Below are positions 10,620 to 21,504 of a stretch of 64,000 bases of DNA, piece after piece; the stretch's first letter is position 1, and each line of letters starts with the position of its first letter. The stretch spans positions 2,736,665 through 2,800,664 of the forward strand of contig VZQC01002907.1 of NCBI GenBank assembly GCA_009823505.1, in the 5' to 3' direction. The notes beneath the pieces are model-generated. The model saw only the letters and a list, made by a program, of their open reading frames with translations. It made no database searches and had not been told where the DNA came from. This DNA comes from Rhizomys pruinosus. Taxonomy: Eukaryota > Chordata > Mammalia > Rodentia > Spalacidae. A program made the translations under genes and the position numbers.

Positions 10620-10985
10620 GAGGTACAAAACGGGCAGTTTGTGCCTGCACAGTCCTTTTTTATATATTGTATTGTACTACCGAGCGAGATACACAGAGAA
10701 CTCCACGTAGTGATGGTAATTAAGAGTCCACCAATAGCCAGTGATCAGAGAGGTGACTAATGTCCAAAAGAACTCCCAGCCCCAAGGAGAAGCAGAGCAG
10801 GGTTTCTACAACTTACACCCATAATGATACCATGCCAGGGGCAAAGCCACCAACCATAATTAGATCACCATAGTTACACCAGACCAGTGGCAGGTCAGTT
10901 AACAACAAGGTTTCCAGTTAACAAAAAGTTTCAGTTAGGCTGGGTAGGAGGGTGTTCTACCTGGACATGCTGCAAGGCTTCTTGT
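10620..10985. other. Probable unclassified interspersed repeat
   Basis: The text ACCGAGCGAGATACACAGAGAACTCC looks like a rodent repeat, but I cannot name the family or fix its ends. Confidence 0.3.
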
Positions 10986-11132
10986 TAAGTTTCCCAGCAT
11001 TGTAGAAACGTATTCCCTGAAACTGCCTGCATTAAACGTCCTGCCTGGCTGGCTGCAGTGGGAATGTCCGGGCAAAAACACAGGGTAAAGCAAAAGTCAG
11101 CTGGATCAAATTGGAGTTCGTTTTGCCATTTT

Positions 11133-11612
11133 GGTGTTAGGCAGGGTTCTCTAGAGGAACAGATCTGGTATAATGAATACAATAGCCTAACAATGGCTGG
11201 CTCATACTGGAAAGGTTGAGAATCTGGTAGTTGCTCAGTCCATGAGCCTGGATGCCTCAGCAGTCCCATCTGGTGCTGAAGACCCAAAGGACTCCTCAAC
11301 TACCAGTCTTCCGTCTACATTGAAAACCTGAAGAAACTTCCAATATCAGTGAAGGAATTTGCCAGCAACAGGACAGATGAACTTGCCAACCAGAGCGAAG
11401 GTAAGAAGGCAAATAGTAAAGTTCCTTCCTCCTGTCTGTCTTTTATCTGGGTTGCTACTCAAAGGTGCCACCCACCTTTGGGGGATGGGAGGGTCTTCCC
11501 ACATCAAATAATCTGATCAAGGAAGTCCATCACAGGGGTATTCGATGTCTTGCCTTTTTAGTTGATTTCACATCAAATCCCGTTGACAATCAAGATTAAC
11601 CACCACAGGCAT
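11133..11612 (+). mobile_element. LTR-like rodent repeat, full-length copy
   Basis: Begins GCAGGGTTCTCTAGAGGAACAG, passes GGTAGTTGCTCAGTCC and GAAGGAATTTGCCAGCAAC, and ends GTTGACAATCAAGATTAACCACCACA. This is the layout of a common ~0.5-kb nonautonomous repeat in rodents. No coding capacity; family name not assigned. Confidence 0.55.
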
Positions 11613-11802
11613 CAGTTCCCCATTGACCTTCACTGTGGATGAGGAAGTCCTTCAAATTTGGTGACAGGCGTGGTCATGTAACCCAGATCTGACAAACCAA
11701 GCATTTCCTTTCCCTGGTCATAGTAAATGCTTCAGAAATGGTCACGCAAAGGGAGAACTTTATTGCTGTCTCTTCTGGAATTGTTGACCAGAAGACAGAA
11801 CA

Positions 11803-11906
11803 AGCCAGGTGTGTTGGCCCAGTACTTGGAAGCCAAAGACAGAAGAATCTCTAGTTCAAAACAAGACTGTCTAGTTCATAGATAGACCTTGTCTCAACAA
11901 AAAGAA

Positions 11907-11941
<35 letters not shown>

Positions 11942-11945
11942 AAAA
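11803..11945 (+). mobile_element. Degraded B1 fragment with (AAAT)n tail
   Basis: GCCAGGTGTGTTGGCCCAGTACTTGG ... ACCTTGTCTC is a B1 relative. Its tail has expanded into about nine AAAT units (11905-11940). Confidence 0.7.
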
Positions 11946-12673
11946 ATGGTAAATGAAGCCGAGGGTTTCTGTGACCCACCACACAGGACACCGTTCAAAA
12001 GGAAAAGGAAGCAAGCAAGAAGTGCATGGTAAAATGAAGCCTGGGTTGCCCCATGAGAACCTGAAGCCATTTACTTACAGGATAAGCTCAGCACATACAG
12101 CACAAATTCTCTCTTCTGCTTAAACCAGGTTCAACTTGATCCTCCTTACTTGCAACAAAAAGATACCCAACAAATACAATAAGAGAAAGAGAAAGGAGAG
12201 AAAGGAAAGCTGTGTATAAACATAACCAAATTCTAGGCGCCCCCAGGAGGCCCCTTCTTCCAACAGGTCTAATGAGACAGCGGAGAAGAGCCTGTCGTCA
12301 GACAAACTGTGCAGGTAAAGCTAAGAAAATTCTGAGTTAAACCCACAACATCAATCAAGAGAAAAGAGATGACTAGGAACACAGGTGTTTTATTACTGGC
12401 TTCTGCAGCAGGTGTGAAAGTGCCAATTTAGATTTAAAAGAGCATGAAGCCAATGTAAGGTGGGACTGTTATCGAAGCCAATTCTCATGTATCTGCCACT
12501 GTGAAAAGAGGTGCTTGGATTTGTGAATTTCCTAGCTGAATGGTCTCCAAAGTGGAGGAGATGCCCAGGATGGCCCATTAGGGAGCAAAAGGAAATATTC
12601 GAACTTATATTCATTGCTGTCTTAGTGGAACAATATTTTAAGCTTTCCTGGCTTTGATGTGAATTGACTATGT

Positions 12674-12910
12674 GTTAGTTACTTTTTTTTCCTTGATGTG
12701 ATAAAATAACTTACAAAAGTAACTCAAGGAAGGAAGGGCTTGTCTTGGTTCACTATGTGAAGATGCCACCCATCACTGTAGAGAAAGGCACGGTGGCAGG
12801 GACATGACATAACTGTTCACAATGCACTCCAGTCAGGAAGCAGAGAATAGACAGAAGTGGGGCCGGGCTATAAAACCCCCATCCTGCCTCCAGTGACCCA
12901 TGCCTTCTAG
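12674..12910 (+). mobile_element. LTR-like rodent repeat fragment
   Basis: Starts GTTAGTTACTTTTTT, with GATAAAATAACTTACAAAAG, CTCAAGGAAGGAAGGGCTTG and CAGTCAGGAAGCAGAGAA. It is the same family as the better copy at 61647-61992. Confidence 0.55.
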
Positions 12911-13565
12911 CTGGGTCTTCCAAACTAGCATGCATCGAGAAACTAAATGCCGCAACACACAAGCCCTGGGGAACTTTTCCTATTCGAACCCCAGCACTCT
13001 GAATTGTATTCAGTCTACACTGAGAATGGTACCACTTGGCTCTTATCAGTCAAACCAGGAAACCCAGGGGCAGCTGTGGACTCCACGATGTGAAGAGGCT
13101 AGTGGAGACTGTCTCATCTTCCCGTCCTCAGTCCAATAGTCAGGTCTTCCTTTGCCACTCGACAGTCCCTCTACATTTCTTGCCATATGTGCCCCTAAAT
13201 ATGAGTGGGCTTATGAAGCTGGCATTGCTCTCTCTGCACCCCAGCAATGCAGCCAGATGGGGATGCTTAACTTGTCCTTCACTTGATGGACTCTCTAATT
13301 AGACCCTTCCCAGTCTCTTTCTGGGCACTCCAGCACATCTCCCAACAAAAGTCATGTTGCCAAGAAAAACAATAAATCCAAGACTGTAGACTCTCCAGTT
13401 GTAGCCAATCAGATGCTATTTCCCCTTACCCAGGGCTGCTTACATTCTTTGCTCCTGGTGATGAGGGAGACAGTACCTCCCTCCTACAGGGGACTCTCAC
13501 CTACATAGTGTCCTCACTGTTCCTTTGGCACACTGAGGATACTCTGAGATATGTCACTGAGCCAA

Positions 13566-13566
13566 A

Positions 13567-13617
<51 letters not shown>

Positions 13618-13622
13618 CACAT
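13566..13622. repeat. (CA)n microsatellite
   Basis: About 55 bp of near-perfect CA repeats with one GC interruption. Open frames crossing it are artefacts. Confidence 0.97.
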
Positions 13623-13749
13623 TCACATACCAGCCAAATATGGCAGAAAGAGAGACAGAGAGACAAGGACAGAGGCAGAGAGAAAGGCCCACTTACACAC
13701 TTGCATTCCCACAGGTCCCAGGCTCTGGCAGTGTTTTCTCTTAGACCGG

Positions 13750-14125
13750 AGAGCCTGGTTCAAATCACAGCTCTGACATTTAAGACCTGTGTGATCTTGG
13801 ACATGTCACTGTAACTGTGTTTCCACATCTCTGCAATGTGGATAATAAACACCTGCTTAATAAACTTGCTGTGAGGAGTAGATGAGTTCAATCACTGATT
13901 CTTACGCTTGATTTCACATTTGAATCACCTAAGGAACTTTAAAAACTCCCAAAGTCCACAGATTCTGGTTTCATTAGTGCAACTGTAGTCTGAATATCAA
14001 GACTCTTTAATTGCCCAGGTGATTGTAACACACTGTGAAGTTTTCAAACCATTTAGTTAGTATGTGTAAAAGGCTCAAAGCAACATCTGGCATAGGGTAA
14101 CCATTATGTAAGCATTTGCTATTAT
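13750..14125 (+). mobile_element. MIR split by MER5A-like DNA transposon
   Basis: MIR 5'/core text (GCCTGGTTCAAATCACAGCTCTGAC, GTGTGATCTTGGACATGTCACTG, GCTGTGAGGAGTAGATGAGTT) is interrupted and resumes as GTGTAAAAGGCTCAAAGCAACATCTGGCATAGGG. The internal insertion is listed separately. Confidence 0.7.
13893..14052 (+). mobile_element. MER5A-like hAT-Charlie remnant inside MIR
   Basis: TTGAATCACCTAAGGAACTTTAAAAA, CACAGATTCTGGTTTCATTAGT and TTGCCCAGGTGATTGTAACA match the order of MER5A landmarks (AATCACCTGGGGAACTT, GATTCTGATTCAGTAGG, CCCAGGTGATG). A decayed 8-bp target duplication (GAGTTCAA / TAGTTAGT) is plausible. Confidence 0.65.
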
Positions 14126-14129
14126 TATA

Positions 14130-14768
14130 CCTTTAGTGTCCTAAAACCTTCACTGTATATTTAAGATGTACCAACCAGAAACACTGCTTGTCTCTAAGTG
14201 CCTTGGCAGGGACCTCTTCCAAGTGAATTCACAGAGCTCCTGGTGAACATTTCAACATACGTTCCCCAATAAGCACAGGTGGGCCAATTGGAGATCAAGT
14301 TCTCCTTCAGCAGTTTCAAGTTTGTGAGACTTTGGTTGGTGAAATGATATAGCCTATTTCCAACACCTAACTCCAACAGCAAGGTTTCAGTATTTGGCGA
14401 CATAGAAGCAGAATTCAATTAAGCTTCAGAGACACACGCTGAGAACCTACCAGCCAACGCTAAGTGGAATGTAGCCAATGGACAAGCCCAGCTGTGACTC
14501 AGGCCCCACTATGCTCAGTGAAAACTGCCAAATATGGCAAGGGACTTTCAGAGCTCAAATCACATTAACCAATAGACACATGCGGGCCAGACAGGGACAG
14601 CCAAAAGGACACTGAAGTCATTACAACTGGCCTTTCTCTCTTGGACAGTGCGGAAAGAAGAGTCAAGTCCATCACTTTTCTCATCCTATCATCTTCTTGC
14701 CCATGTTGTCTGGGGCACTCTGAGCACTGCTTGAAGGAGTAATCATTATTATGATGTCGCCCTTTAAA
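14130..14768. other. No gene or recognised repeat
   Basis: About 640 bp without a recognised element or coding exon. Confidence 0.4.
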
Positions 14769-14771
14769 GCT

Positions 14772-14980
14772 TTCTTTTATTTTTTAATTATGCATATGTG
14801 TGTGGGCTTGGGCACATGTGAGCACAGGTGCCCATGGAGGCCAGAAAAAGGTGTCACATCCCCCTGGAACTCCAGTTACAGGTAGCTGTGAGCTCCTCAA
14901 TCCTGAACGCAGGGAACAGAACTCAGGTCCTTTGCAAAAACAGTGTACAACCTTAACCACTGAGCCATCGTCTCTCCAGG
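14772..14980 (-). mobile_element. B3 SINE
   Basis: Minus strand: CCTGGAGAGACGATGGCTCAGTGG head, GCAAAGGACCTGAGTTCTG, then the GTGACACC and GGCCTCCATGGGCACC blocks of B3. Confidence 0.75.
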
Positions 14981-15018
14981 CCACATATTAACTCTCCAGC
15001 AAAAATATGAGCTCTCTC

Positions 15019-15234
15019 GGGGCTGGAGAGATGGCCTTGCGGTTAAGAGCACCAACTGCTCTTGCAGAGGACCCAGGTTCGATCCCCAGCACCCACATAG
15101 CGGCTGAGAACCGTCTTTGACTCCAGTTCCAGGGGATTCTGACGCCCTCTTCTGACCTCTACAGCATTACACGACACGGGTGCACAAACCTACATGCAGA
15201 CAGTACATTCATACACATAATAAATAAAATTTAA
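15019..15234 (+). mobile_element. B2 SINE, short subfamily
   Basis: Full B2 with the GGTTCGATCC box and a single ACTCCAGTTCCAGGGG block (no 17-bp duplication). The target AAAAATATGA(G/A)CTCTC is present at 15002-15017 and 15235-15250. Confidence 0.92.
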
Positions 15235-15242
15235 AAAAATAT

Positions 15243-15410
15243 GAACTCTCATCAACCTTTGTTAGGCACTTGTTATGTGCCAGGCATCATTCACATTTGC
15301 GCATCCATCATTTTTTATATCCATAGCAACTCTGTGAGGAAGGGGTCAACATCAGCACTGGAAACTGTGCCTCAGAGAGATGCAGCGATTTGTTTCCCAG
15401 CCAAAAATGC
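15243..15410 (-). mobile_element. MIR
   Basis: TTGTTAGGCACTTGTTATGTGCCAGGCATC, GCAACTCTGTGAGGAAGG and GAAACTGTGCCTCAGAGAG follow the MIR core in reverse orientation. Confidence 0.75.
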
Positions 15411-15909
15411 CAAATGGAGATCATTTCAAATAGAAGAGAATGTGTCTTCTCTAGGAATAGAATAAAAGACATAAAGCTCCCCACAGGCATACAGATCTCT
15501 GACACAACTGGTGAGGGACTGTCGTCTCTACTCCTGTCTTCTGCCACCGGCCAGCTTCTCACACAGACGCCATTGTGGATTTCCCAGGCTCACCTCCTTG
15601 ATTCTGATTTCAAAACTCTGAGCGAAGATCTCTAATTGGTCCATCTTGGGTCAGATAAGCACAGTGGACCAACCAACAGTTAACAAGAGGGAAACAACAT
15701 GTTTAAAGGTGGTAGCTTGCTCAAATTACATGGGCTGGAGTCAGAAAATGATTTGCGGAAAGAACACCAACACCTCATTTAAGCTCACTACTTCCAAAAA
15801 TGAGAGGTAATATACGGAGTGGAGAGGAAAGCCAGTGCCCCGGACAGCTGCGCCACCTGAAGTTCCCCGGAGGATCAAGGTTGAGGCCAACCATGGCTTG
15901 TGGCCAGTT

Positions 15910-16235
15910 TAACATAATTGCTTTTTTTCCTTTTTTCTTCATTTTTCATGTGCATGTGTGTAGTCTACATGCTTTTGCATGTGTGGGGCTAAATAGGGGG
16001 TGCACATGCATGTGGAGGCCCGAGTTTAAAGTCAGGAATCTTCCTCTATCACTCTTCTACTTTACTCATCAAGGCAGGCTCTCTCAATCAAACCCAGAGC
16101 TCAGTGATAGTGCTAATTTCCCTAGCTAGAGTGCTAGTTTCACTTCCTAGCTTTCTCTTCGATTCACCTATCTTCAGATTCCAAAGAATTGCAGAATTAA
16201 CCACTGAGTCGTCTCCACAGTCCCTTAACTTAACA
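15910..16235 (-). mobile_element. Unclassified rodent interspersed repeat
   Basis: TTTTCATGTGCATGTGTG, GGTGCACATGCATGTGGAGGCC, CTTCCTCTATCACTCTTC and CCACTGAGTCGTCTCCACAG resemble a common rodent tRNA-SINE-like repeat read backwards. Family not assigned. Confidence 0.45.
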
Positions 16236-16545
16236 CATTTTTATGTTAAACTAGCATATGTTCCAGAAGGACACATAGTGTGGGCTCAATAAATAGTCGT
16301 TAAATGAATAAAGAAAGACGAGTAAGCCAGGTTCCTCTGTACAAAGAGCTTTCGGTCTACTAGGTAACTAAATCACCAGCAAAAGCAACATACATTCTGG
16401 AAGATTAAATAAATGAAGGATTACATGCTTGAGAATACGTGGGGCGACAATAAGTTAGGAAAGTCTTCAAGGAGGAAGATGTCTTTTGAGACATGCCTTG
16501 AAAACTGCAGTGGGATCTCAGCAGGCAGAGATGTCAGAATAGTGG

Positions 16546-16730
16546 GGACCAAGGCGGTGGCTCAGTGGTGCAGTGCGTACCAGATGTGCAAGGCCCTGGG
16601 TTCCATCCATCCTTCAGCACCACTTATAAAAATAAAACCAAGCACGTTGGTGCATCCCTGTAATTCACCACCATTCGAGTGTCAGAAGCAGGAGAACTGC
16701 ACTCTTAAGTCCATCTTAAGCTAATTGAAA
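16546..16730 (+). mobile_element. RSINE1/B4-like SINE
   Basis: GGCGGTGGCTCAGTGGTGCAG ... GGCCCTGGGTTCCATCC is an ID-like head, followed by a B1-like CAAGCACGTTGGTGCATCCCTGTAAT. Confidence 0.6.
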
Positions 16731-16736
16731 GACCTT

Positions 16737-16806
16737 CTTGAAAAGAAGGAAAGGACAGCCAGGGAGAGGGAGGGAGAGGAGGAGGGAGGGGAGGGGAGGG
16801 GAGGAG
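16737..16806. repeat. GGGAGG purine tract
   Basis: A run of GGGAGAGG/GGGGAGG units about 60 bp long, strongly purine-skewed. Confidence 0.85.
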
Positions 16807-16934
16807 GACCAGGATGAGTCAACCATATTAGCATGGCAGAGAGGCAGAACAGACAAGGATTCCAATTTTTTCTTGAAAAATTGATGTAACAAAAAACAAA
16901 TAAATAAATAAATAAAATAATAAAAAAATAAAAC

Positions 16935-17105
16935 ACTGTTTTTGAGATGAGGTCTCACTATGTTGCTCTGAGTAGCCTGAAACTTGCTATACAGACCAGG
17001 TTGGCCTGGAACTCACTATGTAGACCAGGCTGGCCTTGAACTCACAGAGATCCTCTTGCCTCTGTATCCCAGGTGCTAGGATTACCAGCATGCACCACCA
17101 GGCTA
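16935..17105 (-). mobile_element. B1 SINE, older
   Basis: TTTTTGAGATGAGGTCTCACTATG ... GTAGACCAGGCTGGCCTTGAACTCAC ... AGGTGCTAGGATTACCAGC, including the quasi-duplicated central block typical of B1. Confidence 0.85.
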
Positions 17106-17848
17106 AGCTTCCTTGTAAACATTTTAAGTGCAGAATTGGATGCCATTAATTTCATTCACATTATTGTGTAACCAGAACCGCTATCTGCTTCCAAACCATG
17201 AACAAAAACCCTATCCATTAAGCAATAACTCTTCATTCCAAAAACGTCATAACCTCTAATCTACTTTCCACCTTTTTGAATGTGCCCAGGCAGACTATTT
17301 TGCAACCATGAGATTATATGACATTTATCTTTTTTAAGTGGCTTACATCATTTGGCATAATATTTTCAAGGACCTTCCAAGGTGTAGCATGCACAGAACT
17401 TCATTCCTTTGGCTGAATAACATTCCATTGCATGTATAAACCATGTTTGTTCATCCAGCTACCCGTAGATTAACCACCTTTCTGCTCCGTGAATAACGTT
17501 GCAGTGAACACTGGTGAACGGGTATGTAAAGGGCTCTCTGTTTTCAGTTCTTAGGGGCAAATAAGCAGGAATAGAATGACTGGGTCCTGTAGCAAGTCTG
17601 TGTTTGGCTTTTTTTAAAAAAACAAGATTTATTTTTTAAAAAGATCATGCCAAAGGAGATGGGGGAAATTTCATAGGGACCCGGCTCAAGAGGAAGAGTT
17701 ACAGGCAATCAAGGGATGCTGAAGGAACTAGAATCAGTTTTCTAGCTGAGATCTAATTCCAAGTGGAGAGCCCTAAACACAGGTACATAAGAGAGCACCA
17801 ATAAATGGACTCGCTACATCATGTATGCATAGTTAAGAATGTATTTAC

Positions 17849-18105
17849 GGGGCTGGAGAGATGGCCTAATGGTTAAGAGCACCGACCGCTCTTACAGAGG
17901 ACCTGGGTTCTATCCCCAGCACCCACATGGCGGCCGAGAACCATCTGTAACTCCAGTTCCAGGAGAACTCCAGTTCCAGGGGAATCCAACGCCCTCTTCT
18001 GACCTCCGCAGCATTGCACGACACAGGTGCACAAACTTGCATGCAGGCAGTACATTCATACACATACAAACACATAAATAAAATTAATAAAAAATTTTTA
18101 AAAAT
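17849..18105 (+). mobile_element. B2 SINE, long subfamily
   Basis: GGGGCTGGAGAGATGGCC head, CAGCACCCACATGGCGGCC, the 17-bp internal duplication and the AATAAA-rich tail. Confidence 0.92.
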
Positions 18106-18110
18106 AATGT

Positions 18111-18262
18111 ATGTTACATATACATAATAATCAAAGATGAGGACAAGAACTTGTGAGGGAGTAGTCGGGGGGACACGGGAAGAGTTGGAAGGGGTGGGAG
18201 GGGCAGACAATGAATTTACAATTCTCATCTATTAAACTCTCAAAACTTAAATAAATAGGGAA
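18111..18262 (+). mobile_element. L1 3' terminal fragment
   Basis: G-rich GGAAGGGGTGGGAGGGG then ATGAATTTACAATTCTCATC and CTCTCAAAACTTAAATAAA: the last ~150 bp of a rodent L1 with its polyadenylation end. Confidence 0.6.
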
Positions 18263-18284
18263 AAATATTTCTTTCATTTTTATA

Positions 18285-18652
18285 TACACCTATGGGAGGA
18301 GGGAGGAAGTTGTACATGTGTGAATGCAGTGCCCATAGGAGCCAGAAGAGGGCATCAAATCCCTCGAAGCTACGATGGTTGTAAGCTGCCCCATCCCCAT
18401 GCCCCGTGGCTACTGGGAATCAACCAAGGTCCTTTGCAAGAGCAGACCATACATACTTTTTTTTTTGTCTTTTCGAGACAGGGTCTCCCTGTAGCCCCAG
18501 CTGTCCTGTAATTCGCTCTGTAGACAAGGCTGGCCTTGAACTCACAAAGATCCGTCTGCCTCTGCCTCCCAAGTGCTAGGATTAAAGGCGTGTGCCACCA
18601 CGCCTAGCTGACCTTACATACTCTTAACTGCTGGGCCACCTCTACAGTGCCT
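18285..18652 (-). mobile_element. B3 SINE split by a B1
   Basis: B3 text on both sides (GGTCCTTTGCAAGAGC to the left, CTTAACTGCTGGGCCACCTCTACAG to the right). The interruption is a B1 with target copies ACC(A/T)TACATACT at 18447-18458 and about 18611-18622. Confidence 0.75.
18459..18608 (-). mobile_element. B1 SINE
   Basis: T-rich tail, TTTTCGAGACAGGGTCTCCCTG through GGCGTGTGCCACCACGCC, inserted in B3. Confidence 0.93.
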
Positions 18653-18716
18653 GTGTCTAGCTCTTGAAAGGACCACCACATTGTTTTCCCCAGCAACTGA
18701 AGCATATTATATTTCT

Positions 18717-18870
18717 TTTTTTTTTTTTTTATCTTTTTGAGACAGGGTCTCCCTGTAGCCCCAGCTGACCTGGAACTCACTCTGTAGACCAGGCTGGCCT
18801 TGAACTCACAAAGATCCACCTGCCTCTGCCTCCCGAGTGCTAGTATTAAAGGCGTGCGCCACCATGCCCG
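18717..18870 (-). mobile_element. B1 SINE
   Basis: Full-length, with perfect 15-bp target copies GCATATTATATTTCT at 18702-18716 and 18871-18885. Removing it rejoins the L1M sequence. Confidence 0.95.
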
Positions 18871-19079
18871 GCATATTATATTTCTACCAGTAAGACAGAG
18901 GTTCCATTTTCTCTGCATCCTCACAGCACGATATGTTCTGCTAATACTATTTTACTGGTTTCCATAACCATCTTACTGAGTATAAAGTGGCATTTCTTTG
19001 TGGTTCTGATTTGCATTTCCCTAACAACTAAGGATGCTGAACATATTTTCACATACTTATTCAAGATGCCCTGTGCTAT

Positions 19080-20265
19080 TGGTACACCATCCAATAGTGG
19101 TAAAATGAAGTTGTTCAGATTTGACAGTATAGGCAGGAAGAAGCCAATGACAGCTTAGGAGCAGCTGAATGGCATGACCGGAAATAGAAAACCTTGGCAA
19201 AAGAAGGCAAGATGGAACCAAAGAACTAATTCAGAGGCCATTTTGGATGGTCCACATTTGGGACCACAAACACTTGATCTGATTAAGTGTCAGTGACAAA
19301 GGCACACCCCGGAGGCCTTATCCCATAAACACACTGGAAGCAACTACCTGTGACCACAGGGACAGCATATAAAGGATGGTACAGCCCATGTGATAAACTG
19401 CTCAGCATCCATAAAATTAATGATGCAGATGAATAAATCATGAAACAGAAAGGTGCTTACAATATATTAAATGAAAAAAATAAGGTTAAAACACAGAACG
19501 TTCATCATGATCCCATCTGAAGAAAGATGACACATAATTAGTTCAGAATTGGAAGAGAAGGACAGATAAGGAGGAGGAGAAGACCTTGGAACCCTCCTCC
19601 CTTACCATGTGAATAATCCTCCTGTCTGCTAAACTGGCCTCCCACCAATTTATTCCCATGCTCTGCTTTATTTTCTTCTTTGCCATTGTCACTGTCTGAA
19701 AATACCTTTCTTGTTGGTTGATCCATTCACATAATTTCCCAGAGGAAAAGCTGTGTTCTGTTCTCCCTCTGTTTCCAGAACCCAGCATAGATAATTTCTG
19801 ATGAAATCTCTGTGTTGAGGTACAACTTTTTGTTGCCTTACCTACATTTTAAGTGTACAAAGGCACATATGAGTTTTGTCACAAGAAAAAACAGCAAAGA
19901 AAGGACATGGTCATTATTCTCACTGCAACCTCCATCAACACCAATTGCTTTTGGGTTGTTCTTCCACCCCCCCCCCCAAGGTCTCCAAAGTCAAGGCCAA
20001 CATTAGACACCGGTAGTAAATATCTAAGTGCTTTTCTCCTTAGCTGCTTTGCCACCTTCCTCCAGCTTCCTGTGTTCCCACTTCCTCTGTATGTGCCTGC
20101 TCATCACAGGAAGAGGTTATCGGCACCAACACACTTCCGTAGACTCGGGATCCCAGAATAACCTGTCCCGTTGGTAGGGCTATACTTCATATCCATGTAT
20201 CTAGTGTCCACACTTGTTCCTTGTCCTCGTTTCCCATCCTCCTTGCCCCCAGTCCTAGAAACTAT
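19080..20265. other. No gene or recognised repeat
   Basis: About 1.2 kb of apparently unique text. A C10 run sits near 19969-19978. No coding exon recognised. Confidence 0.4.
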
Positions 20266-20278
20266 AGATATTGTCTTT

Positions 20279-20526
20279 TTTTTTAATTTTTTTTTAAATT
20301 TATTTTCCGTATGTGTATGAATGTATTGTCTGCATGCAAGTCTGTGCACCCGTGACGTGCAATGCCGCAGAGGTCAGAAGAGGGCGTCGGACTCCCCTGG
20401 AACTGGAGTTCTCCTGGAATTGGAGCTTCAGACAGCTCTCAGCCGCCATGTGGGTGCTGGGGATCGAACCCGGGTCCTCTGCAAGAGCGGTCGGCGCTCT
20501 TAACCGCTAGGCCATCGTTCCAGCCC
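20279..20526 (-). mobile_element. B2 SINE, long subfamily
   Basis: Reverse B2 (GGGGATCGAACCCGGGTCC; GCTCTTAACCGCTAGGCC) with the 17-bp internal duplication. Target GATATTGTCTTT is at 20267-20278 and again at 20528-20539. Confidence 0.93.
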
Positions 20527-20544
20527 CAGATATTGTCTTTAAAC

Positions 20545-21210
20545 ACCAGAGATGGCTTATACAGGAGGAGGATGAATTGCAGGAGGAAAGTCAGAATGAA
20601 GCCAAGTAGCCCACTCAGAAACTCATCTGCAGTTTTGGATACTAACATCTAGCTCTTAAGCCTAGCATCTAAACCAAAGACTAATTACTCCTGAGCCTGA
20701 TTCCCTATGAGGTTAGTCAAAGGTAAAATGTGGCAATATTTTTAAACCATTCACTAGCTTACAGTAAGTTAACATATAATTGATTATATTATAGTAAATA
20801 TATTTTATTCTATGATGTGCTATGTAGAAAAAGTACATATATAAATATATAATACATAAATCATACCAATTTTTCTATTCTGCCATGTATACATATATAC
20901 ATACATAGAAACATTAGCATTCCATCATTCATATATTGTTTTCTGATTGAAAACTGGGGCCTGATATTTCATACCACCTTGTAGGTTCAAAGAGGGCAAG
21001 AGACAAATAGATTTTTCAAGCCACCAACATATTTCTCAGCTGCTCTTTGAATAAAAATTGGGTTCATTTTAAAGATTTTAAGGGAAAAGGTGAGTAAGAT
21101 TCGTATTTAATCCTGGCAGAATCATTTGCTTAGAATTAAATAATGGGGGAGAAAATTCTTTTCTGAAAAAGTCTTCATTAAGAGAAATAACTCTCTCTAA
21201 AAAAAATAAT
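20545..21210. other. AT-rich stretch, no gene recognised
   Basis: Strongly AT-rich around 20760-20930, with ATATAC-rich degenerate simple sequence. No coding signal. Confidence 0.4.
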
Positions 21211-21215
21211 TCTTG

Positions 21216-21351
21216 GGGGCTGAAGAGATGACTCAGCAGTAAGAGTGCTTGGTCCTCTTGCAGAGGACCCAGGTTTGGTTCCCAACACCCACATGGTGAC
21301 TCACAGCTGCCGGTGCCTCCAGCTCCAGGTGATCTGATGCCCTCTTCTGGC

Positions 21352-21357
<6 letters not shown>
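21216..21357 (+). mobile_element. B3 SINE
   Basis: GGGGCTGAAGAGATGACTCAGC head, GAGGACCCAGGTTTGG, GATGCCCTCTTCTGGCC. It runs directly into a GA microsatellite. Confidence 0.85.
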
Positions 21358-21440
<83 letters not shown>

Positions 21441-21500
21441 AAGGAAGGAAGGAAGGAAGGAAGGAAGGAAGGAAGGAAGGAAGGAAGGAAGGAAGGAAAG
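21356..21500. repeat. (GA)n(GGAA)n compound microsatellite
   Basis: About 80 bp of perfect GA repeats followed by about 60 bp of perfect GGAA repeats, grown from the end of a B3. The 183- and 95-residue open frames crossing it are low-complexity artefacts. Confidence 0.98.
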
Positions 21501-21504
21501 AGGG

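Larger units (their letters stand above)
17115..19075 (-). mobile_element. Ancient mammalian L1 (L1M) 3' end, split by later SINEs
   Basis: The left part (17115-17620) holds CATTCACATTATTGTGTAACCAG, CATTGGCATAATATTTTCAAGG-like and GGCTGAATAACATTCCATTGCATG text, known from L1M ORF2/3'UTR. The right part (about 18655-18701 and 18886-19075) resumes with CACATTGTTTTCCCCAGCAACTG, TTTGTGGTTCTGATTTGCATTTCCC. Between them lie B2, an L1 3' end, B3 and two B1s. Confidence 0.7.
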
